From: Pseudomonas fluorescens HK44
GTDB lineage: Bacteria > Pseudomonadota > Gammaproteobacteria > Pseudomonadales > Pseudomonadaceae
Reading direction: 5' to 3'
NCBI RefSeq assembly: GCF_000217955.3
Contig: NZ_AFOY02000015.1
Coordinates: 1,355,743-1,419,742 of the forward strand
Length of the DNA stretch: 64,000 nucleotides
The position numbers and the translations under genes were made by a program. Every line of letters begins with the position of its first letter. The first letter of the stretch is position 1. Positions 59,207 through 64,000 of this stretch are shown here, one piece after another. The notes under the pieces are model-generated. The model saw only the letters and a list, made by a program, of their open reading frames with translations, ran no database searches and was not told the origin of the DNA.

Positions 59207-60538
59207 TCAGCCGACACGCTTGGTCGGGCTGTGGTAGAGGTCAGCGAACATATCAGCCATGGCTTCTTCGCTGGGTTCTTCCTGCATCTGCACGCTTACG
59301 GCGCGACTGACCAACTGATGCCGGCGCGGTAAATGTAGATCATCCGGGATCCGTGGCCCGTCGGTCAGATAAGCGACAGGTAATTCGTGGCTGATTGCCA
59401 GGCTCAACACCTCGCCCAAACTCGCTGTTTCATCCAGTTTAGTCAGGATGCAGCCTGCCAGCCCGCACCGCTTGTAACTGTGATAAGCGGCAGTCAGCAC
59501 CTGTTTCTGGCTGGTAGTGGCCAGCACCAGATAATTCTTCGACCTGATCCCGCGACCGGCCAGGCTTTCCAGCTGCATGCGCAACGCCGGATCACTGGCC
59601 TGCAGGCCGGCGGTGTCGATCAACACCACGCGCTTGCGCAACAGAGGATCAAGGGCTTGCGCCAGGGACTGGCCCGGGTCGACGTGAGTCACCGGGACAT
59701 TGAGGATACGCCCCAGGGTCTTGAGCTGTTCCTGAGCACCAATGCGGAAGCTGTCCATGCTCACCAGCGCAATGTTCTGCGCGCCGTACTTGAGCACGTA
59801 ACGTGCGGCCAGCTTGGCCAGCGTCGTGGTTTTGCCCATGCCGGCAGGGCCGACCATGGCGATCACGCCACCCTCTTCCAGTGGCTCGATCTCGGGAGTC
59901 ACGATCATCCGCGCCAGGTGCGCCAACAGCATGCGCCAGGCCTGACGGGGCTCTTCAATTTCAGTAATCAGTTCCAGCAGATCGCGCGACAGCGGACCGG
60001 ACAGGCCAATGCGTTGCAGGCGACGCCACAGGTTGGCTTGCTGCGGGCGACTGCCTTGCAGCTGGTTCCAGGCCAGCGAACCCAACTGCACTTCGAGTAA
60101 TTCACGCAGGCCATTGAGTTCGAAGCGCATCGAGTCGAAAGCGCGCGGATCGACCCCCGCAGACGGTGCAGGCGCTGGAGCAGGACGCGGCCGTTCAGCA
60201 AAGGTCGGCTCGATCAACGGTTCCGCAGCGGTCAGCGGCAAGCCGGCGAACAGCTGGCGATTGGTACCGGCGCTCGCGTCACCCTCACCGTCGCCACGCA
60301 GGCTCAATTCAGCCTGAGCCGTGACGATCCGCGACTGGGTCTTGCGCAACTCGTCTTCAAGTTCGATGTTCGGCACACGCGGGGCCAGCGCCGACAGCTT
60401 GTAATCCAGGGCAGCCGTCAGCTCAACACCACCGGCGATCCGGCGATTACCGATAATGGCAGCATCAGCGCCCAGCTCATCGCGAACCAGCTTCATGGCC
60501 TGACGCATATCGGCGGCGAAAAAACGCTTAACTTGCAT
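59207..60538 (-). CDS. flhF: Flagellar placement GTPase FlhF
   Basis: An SRP-type GTPase that marks the cell pole for flagellar assembly. The 443-residue protein has the conserved N-terminus MQVKRFFAADMRQAMKLVRD, a variable B region, and the NG domain: GPAGMGKTTTLAKLAARYVL (P-loop), VSMDSFRIGAQEQLKTLGRI, VLIDTAGLQ and CILTKLDETASLGEVLSLA. It lies 11 bases after flhA. Confidence 0.96.
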   Translation of the reverse strand: MQVKRFFAADMRQAMKLVRDELGADAAIIGNRRIAGGVELTAALDYKLSALAPRVPNIELEDELRKTQSRIVTAQAELSLRGDGEGDASAGTNRQLFAGLPLTAAEPLIEPTFAERPRPAPAPAPSAGVDPRAFDSMRFELNGLRELLEVQLGSLAWNQLQGSRPQQANLWRRLQRIGLSGPLSRDLLELITEIEEPRQAWRMLLAHLARMIVTPEIEPLEEGGVIAMVGPAGMGKTTTLAKLAARYVLKYGAQNIALVSMDSFRIGAQEQLKTLGRILNVPVTHVDPGQSLAQALDPLLRKRVVLIDTAGLQASDPALRMQLESLAGRGIRSKNYLVLATTSQKQVLTAAYHSYKRCGLAGCILTKLDETASLGEVLSLAISHELPVAYLTDGPRIPDDLHLPRRHQLVSRAVSVQMQEEPSEEAMADMFADLYHSPTKRVG

Positions 60539-60549
60539 AAACCATTACC

Positions 60550-62679
60550 TCAGCCGTTGGGCCCTACTGTCGCAACGATGGTCACTTGCTTGTTGTCAGG
60601 GATTTCCTGATACGCCAACACATGCAACCCCGGCACTGCCAGACGTCCGAACCGCGAGAGCATCGCGCGTACCGGACCTGCTACCAGCAGAATCACCGGT
60701 TGACCTTGCATTTCCTGACGCTGCGCGGCGTCGATCAACGAACGTTGCAGCTTCTCAGCCATGCTCGGCTCCAGCAAAACGCCCTCTTCCGAGCCTTGCC
60801 CTGCCTTCTGAAGACTATTGAGCAATATCTGTTCCAACCTTGGCTCCAAGGTGATCACAGGCAGCTCGGACTCAGTCCCTACAATGCTTTGGACGATAGC
60901 GCGCGATACGCCAACGCGGACAGCGGCCACCAGAGCGGCAGTATCTTGACTCTTGGAGGCATTGTTCGCGATGGCCTCGGCAATGCTGCGAATGTCGCGA
61001 ACCGGCACCTGTTCGGCCAACAAGGCTTGCAGCACTTTGAGCAGCTGCGACAGCGAAACAACACCCGGCACCAGCTCCTCGGCCAGTTTTGGCGAGCTTT
61101 TGGCCAGCAATTGCATCAGTTGCTGAACTTCTTCGTGGCCGATCAGCTCGCTGGAGTGCTTGTACAAAATCTGATTAAGGTGAGTCGCCACCACCGTACT
61201 GGCATCGACCACGGTGTACCCCAGGGACTGTGCCTGCGGACGCTGACTGATTTCGATCCAGACCGCCTCCAGACCAAAGGCCGGATCTTTGGCGGTGATG
61301 CCATTGAGCGTGCCGTAGACCTGCCCGGGGTTGATCGCCAGTTCGCGATCCGGATAAATCTCCGCCTCGGCGAGAATCACCCCCATCAGGGTCAGGCGGT
61401 AGGCACTTGGCGCCAGATCGAGGTTGTCGCGAATGTGCACGGTCGGCATCAGGAAGCCCAGATCCTGGGAAAGCTTCTTGCGCACGCCCTTGATCCGCGC
61501 CAGCAACTGACCACCCTGATTGCGATCCACCAGCGGAATCAGCCGGTAACCGACTTCCAGGCCGATCATGTCGATCGGGGTCACGTCATCCCAGCCCAGC
61601 TCTTTGGTTTCCATGGCCCGCGCCGGCGACGGCAGCAACTCCTGCTGGCGCTTGACCTCTTCCAGAGCCTGAACCTTGACGATGTTCTGCTTTTTCCAGA
61701 ACAGATACGCAGCGCCCGCCGCCACGGCTGCCATGCTGAGAAAGGAGAAGTGCGGCATGCCTGGCACCAGGCCCATGACCGCCATCAAACCGGCTGCTAC
61801 CGCCAGCGCTTTGGGGGACGCGAACATCTGCCGATTGATCTGCTTGCCCATATCTTCCGAACCGGAAGCACGGGTCACCATGATCGCCGCCGCGGTGGAC
61901 AGCAGCAGTGATGGCAATTGCGCCACCAAACCGTCACCGATGGTCAACAATGCGTAGACCTTGCCGGCATCGCCGAAGCTCATGCCGTGCTGGAAGATCC
62001 CGACCGCCATGCCGCCAATCAGGTTGATGAACAGAATCAGCAGACCGGCGATGGCGTCACCGCGCACGAACTTGCTGGCACCGTCCATCGAACCGTAGAA
62101 CTCGGCTTCCTGGGCCACTTCCATACGACGCAGTTTGGCCTGGGGCTGGTCGATCAGGCCGGCGTTCAGGTCGGCGTCGATGGCCATCTGCTTGCCCGGC
62201 ATCGCATCGAGGGTAAAACGCGCGCTGACCTCGGAAATCCGCCCGGCACCTTTGGTCACCACGACGAAGTTGATGATCATCAAAATCGCGAAGACCACGA
62301 TACCGACCACGTAGTTACCGCCGATCACCACCTCACCAAAAGCCTGAATCACCTTGCCGGCGGCGGCATGGCCGTCCTGACCGTGGAGCATCACCACTCG
62401 GGTCGAGGCCACGTTCAATGCCAGTCGCAGCAACGTGGCGACCAGCAGAATGGTCGGAAACACCGCAAAATCCAGTGGCCGCAAGGCGTAGACGCAGACC
62501 AGCAGCACGACGATCGACAGCGCAATGTTGAAGGTGAAGAACACGTCGAGCAGGAACGGCGGGACCGGCAACATCATCATGGCCAGCATGACCAACAGCA
62601 ACAGCGGCACACCCAGATTGCCTCGACTGAGGTCTGCCAGGTTGCTGCGGGCACTGTTGATTAACTGAGAGCGATCCAC
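60550..62679 (-). CDS. flhA: Flagellar export apparatus protein FlhA
   Basis: The largest membrane component of the flagellar type III export gate. The start chosen is the GTG at 62679 giving 709 residues (DRSQLINSARSNLADLSRGN), a length usual for Pseudomonas; the 17-codon upstream extension lies in the promoter region. Eight membrane helices occupy residues 20-330. The conserved FHIPEP-type loop region is seen as RISEVSARFTLDAMPGKQMA, and the large cytoplasmic domain follows. A sigma54-like promoter is upstream. Confidence 0.95.
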   Translation of the reverse strand: MDRSQLINSARSNLADLSRGNLGVPLLLLVMLAMMMLPVPPFLLDVFFTFNIALSIVVLLVCVYALRPLDFAVFPTILLVATLLRLALNVASTRVVMLHGQDGHAAAGKVIQAFGEVVIGGNYVVGIVVFAILMIINFVVVTKGAGRISEVSARFTLDAMPGKQMAIDADLNAGLIDQPQAKLRRMEVAQEAEFYGSMDGASKFVRGDAIAGLLILFINLIGGMAVGIFQHGMSFGDAGKVYALLTIGDGLVAQLPSLLLSTAAAIMVTRASGSEDMGKQINRQMFASPKALAVAAGLMAVMGLVPGMPHFSFLSMAAVAAGAAYLFWKKQNIVKVQALEEVKRQQELLPSPARAMETKELGWDDVTPIDMIGLEVGYRLIPLVDRNQGGQLLARIKGVRKKLSQDLGFLMPTVHIRDNLDLAPSAYRLTLMGVILAEAEIYPDRELAINPGQVYGTLNGITAKDPAFGLEAVWIEISQRPQAQSLGYTVVDASTVVATHLNQILYKHSSELIGHEEVQQLMQLLAKSSPKLAEELVPGVVSLSQLLKVLQALLAEQVPVRDIRSIAEAIANNASKSQDTAALVAAVRVGVSRAIVQSIVGTESELPVITLEPRLEQILLNSLQKAGQGSEEGVLLEPSMAEKLQRSLIDAAQRQEMQGQPVILLVAGPVRAMLSRFGRLAVPGLHVLAYQEIPDNKQVTIVATVGPNG

Positions 62680-62737
62680 CGGTATTCCCCGTTCCTTGAA
62701 GCAAACTTTTGACGCCTGAAGCGGGCGCAAGCCGGCT

Positions 62738-62756
62738 ATTGCAAGAAGCCTTCCAA
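62738..62756 (-). promoter_or_regulatory. Sigma54 (RpoN)-type promoter for flhA
   Basis: On the minus strand TTGGAAGGCTTCTTGCAAT carries GG and GC dinucleotides exactly 10 bases apart, matching the -24/-12 pattern TGGCAC-N5-TTGCA at the critical positions. It lies 59-77 bases before the flhA GTG. In P. aeruginosa flhA is RpoN/FleQ-dependent, which supports the reading. Confidence 0.65.
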
Positions 62757-62811
62757 CTTTTGCGCGGGTTTGAAATAGAGGGGTTTACAGGAAGATTTGT
62801 GCTGCTTGTGC

Positions 62812-62918
62812 GGGCCTCTTCGCGGGCAAGCCCGGCTCCCACAGTAATCGGGGCTGACCGCGAAATGAGTGTTCGGCACAGAACCTGTGGGAGCGGGCTT
62901 GCCCGCGAAGAGGCCGGA
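62812..62918. repeat. REPIN (GCGGGCTTGCCCGCG family) in the flhA upstream region
   Basis: The left arm GGCCTCTTCGCGGGCAAGCC and the right arm GGCTTGCCCGCGAAGAGGCC are inverted around about 45 bases. The 581-bp region 62680-63260 holds the flhA promoter, this REPIN, a terminator-like hairpin and the structured leader of the DUF3077 gene. Confidence 0.92.
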
Positions 62919-63027
62919 ATATTCAACGCCCATCCTAAGAATGCGACCACAAACCTGAAAAACAGCGGGAAACGTCCGACAGGTTTTCAAGGTTGCCCCT
63001 CGGAAATCGCATCACTAGTCTTCGGTG

Positions 63028-63049
63028 GTCGCTGCCAAATCAGCGACCG
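63028..63049. other. Hairpin upstream of the C4-like element
   Basis: GGTCGCTG pairs with CAGCGACC around a 6-base loop. Together with the terminator-like hairpin at 63079-63112 it suggests that a short structured RNA is made from this interval before the C4-like element. Confidence 0.5.
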
Positions 63050-63078
63050 GGCGTGGAAACCCGGTGAGTAAACGGCGC

Positions 63079-63114
63079 AAAAGCGCCCTTCATAACGTAT
63101 GCTGGCGCTTTTTT
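63079..63114 (+). terminator. Terminator-like hairpin upstream of the C4-like element
   Basis: AAAAGCGCC pairs with GGCGCTTTT across a 16-base loop, and further T residues follow. It could end a short RNA started around 63000, or insulate the DUF3077 leader from upstream transcription. Confidence 0.55.
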
Positions 63115-63129
63115 ACGCCCATGCTTTAT

Positions 63130-63207
63130 GGCGGCTGTGCGCGGGAGACCTTCGGGGTCTGCCGGGCTCGTTTACCCCGGTTTTCCAACCTGCGTACAGC
63201 TGCCACC
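63130..63207 (+). ncRNA. Three-way-junction RNA resembling C4 antisense RNA
   Basis: The outer stem GGCGGCTGT pairs with ACAGCTGCC. It encloses two hairpins, AGACC/GGTCT around TTCGG (63146-63160) and CCGGG/CCCGG (63162-63180). This outer stem plus two-hairpin layout, and segments such as GGGAGACC and the ACAGCTGCCACCC end, resemble the C4 antisense RNA family known from phages P1/P7 and many proteobacteria. In P1 the RNA pairs with a downstream ribosome-site region. Assignment is from memory of the fold; no covariance search was possible. Confidence 0.55.
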
Positions 63208-63235
63208 CATTCGCGTGGAAACGAATGAGGCAGCT
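63198..63235 (+). promoter_or_regulatory. Alternative hairpin competing with the C4-like outer stem
   Basis: AGCTGCC and CATTCG at 63198-63213 pair with CGAATG and GGCAGCT at 63222-63235, giving 13 bp with a small internal loop. The 5' half is the same strand that closes the C4-like stem, so the two folds exclude each other. It ends 25 bases before the DUF3077 ATG. Confidence 0.6.
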
Positions 63236-63260
63236 CTAACCAGTAAACGAGAACCTCACC

Positions 63261-63557
63261 ATGAACAAATCTTCGCACCTCCACGATTTGAAAACCGCCG
63301 GCCTCACCCCCTTCTCCATCCACAACGATCAGGCCCTGTTCCGAGTCAACAGTGGCGTCCCTCTGCTCACTGCCTTGTCCCACGTCTCCGACCTGCTCCA
63401 CCTCTCCAGGATGCTGGCCGAAGACGCAGCGATGGAGCGCAAAACCGACCGCTATGCCTGGGCCTCCCACTACTTGCAGGAGATGAGCAAAGCCGTCATC
63501 GATGATGTGGTGAAAGTCATAGCCGCATCGAACAACCATCAACAGGCCGAGCGTTAG
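63261..63557 (+). CDS. DUF3077 family small protein
   Basis: A 98-residue protein beginning MNKSSHLHDLKTAGLTPFSI, with FRVNSGVPLLTALSHVSDLL and SHYLQEMSKAVIDDVVKVIA, recognisable as DUF3077, a small helical family abundant in Pseudomonas and of unknown function. The ATG at 63261 has only a weak ribosome site (ACGAGAACC). A structured leader with two alternative folds lies directly upstream, suggesting RNA-level control. No partner gene is adjacent. Confidence 0.82.
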   Translation: MNKSSHLHDLKTAGLTPFSIHNDQALFRVNSGVPLLTALSHVSDLLHLSRMLAEDAAMERKTDRYAWASHYLQEMSKAVIDDVVKVIAASNNHQQAER

Positions 63558-63607
63558 CTCGCCTGCCGCTGTTGATCTTGATCCACCCGCCCCTTCGGGA
63601 GGCCGAG

Positions 63608-63830
63608 TGGAGGTGTTCATCAGGGGGTGGGCGCGCAGCGCCGTTCGACGAAGTCGAACACATCGAGAGGAGGTCGTCGCGAAGCAGACCGTAGGCGATG
63701 CCCCCTGATGAATGCCGGAACGAGGGGACGCCGAGCCTAGGCGAGGTGCCGTACGCTTGGGGCGAGCGTTTTTTTGCTTACTTTTTTTAGGCGCTTGTAA
63801 AAAAAGTGAGTCGCCGTCAGGCGAAACCGT
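63608..63830. repeat. Structured noncoding repeat-like element
   Basis: The outer arms CATCAGGGGG (63617) and CCCCCTGATG (63703) are inverted. Inside is a perfect GTTCGAC/GTCGAAC hairpin (63643-63659). Downstream are a CGCC/GGCG mini-stem and the T/A hairpin ACTTTTTTT...AAAAAAAGT (about 63781-63808). The segment has no credible reading frame. Its structure and the conserved look of GCCGAGCCTAGGCGAGGTGC suggest a dispersed Pseudomonas repeat, but I cannot verify copy number from one window. Confidence 0.5.
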
Positions 63831-63858
63831 AAGTGGCCGTTACCGCAGAAATGGATAT

Positions 63859-64000
63859 GTACACCTGCGGGAGATTGGCCGGCTGTCAGGCCGCCTTCGC
63901 GAGCAAGCCCGCTCCCACAGTTTTGATTGGTGTACATCTGCAAGAGGTTGGTCGGCTGTCAGGCCGTCTTCGCGAGCAAGCCCGCTCCCACAGTTTTGAT
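63859..64000 (+). repeat. Tandem 73-bp direct repeat containing REP arms
   Basis: Copies begin with GTACACCTGCGGGAGATTGG at 63859 and GTACATCTGCAAGAGGTTGG at 63932. Each runs through CGGCTGTCAGGCCG and the REP arm CGCGAGCAAGCCCGCTCCCA to CAGTTTTGAT. The array reaches the window edge and may continue. Confidence 0.88.

Noticed and set aside
63025..63228. 67-codon plus-strand open frame just before the DUF3077 gene
   Set aside because: It runs through a hairpin, a terminator-like stem and the C4-like junction; the base pairing explains the sequence better than a protein would.
63859..64000. CRISPR-like direct repeats at the right end
   Set aside because: Only two copies, a 73-bp period without unique spacers, REP-derived content and no cas genes.

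Overview
The window looks like chromosome of a fluorescent-group Pseudomonas. The evidence is GC-rich coding, the P. aeruginosa-like order flhA-flhF-fleN-fliA-cheY-cheZ-cheA-cheB-motC-motD-parC-parP-cheW next to a ccm operon, the sdhCDAB-sucAB-lpd-sucCD cluster divergent from gltA, and about a dozen REP/REPIN palindromes of the 'GTGGGAGCGAGCCTGCTCGC' type. No rRNA, tRNA or CRISPR array was seen.

Layout. 1-2273: the first 21 codons of a brnQ-like gene, a REPIN, and a complete class C (IIC) group II intron with its reverse transcriptase. 2279-13696 (minus): the TCA block sdhC-D-A-B, sucA-B, lpd, sucC-D, closed by a strong terminator against which the intron sits. 14059-15348 (plus): gltA, divergent from sdhC, with readable sigma70 promoters for both. 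15543-18668 (minus): acetate permease actP with its DUF485 partner, then a betaine-type ABC binding protein. 18999-23370: a GH17 membrane beta-glucan enzyme, a small membrane protein, and an alpha/beta hydrolase overlapping an MlaA-family gene that encodes no cysteine. 23775-24764: a decayed IS110-family transposase. 24877-27086: a DUF808 membrane protein, a TetR regulator and a GlcG-like protein. 27354-33934: the glyoxylate assimilation operon gcl-hyi-glxR-ttuD-pyk, with a REPIN in each of its three real gaps. 34123-36977: a urea transporter, a voltage-gated ion channel and the sulfate-binding protein. 37076-39044 (minus): a periplasmic DUF5666-like protein, a HicAB toxin-antitoxin pair with a perfect palindromic operator, and a lipoprotein. 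39059-46032 (minus): ccmABCDEFGHI for cytochrome c maturation. 46228-48125 (plus): a FliK-like protein coupled to a stand-alone FlhB cytoplasmic domain. 48329-62679 (minus): the flagellar/chemotaxis block, headed by a sigma54-type promoter upstream of flhA. 62680-64000: a REPIN, a structured RNA resembling C4 antisense RNA in front of a DUF3077 gene, and a repeat-rich end.

How the genes work together. The left half is central carbon metabolism: TCA enzymes, acetate uptake, and glyoxylate to glycerate to pyruvate. The right half is polar motility: FlhF and FleN set flagellar site and number, FliA drives late genes, CheA/CheW/CheY/CheZ/CheB transduce signals, ParC/ParP probably place the arrays at the pole, and MotCD power the motor. 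The ccm operon supplies c-type cytochromes.

Most of the window is conserved core genome. The observations I rate most worth checking are the C4-like leader with two mutually exclusive helices in front of the DUF3077 gene, four tandem peptide repeats in the CheA linker, the cysteine-less MlaA paired with a hydrolase, a twin TTGTATACAA site in the gcl/glcG interval, and the FliK/FlhB-tail mini-pair. All product names come from reading motifs and gene order; no database search was run.
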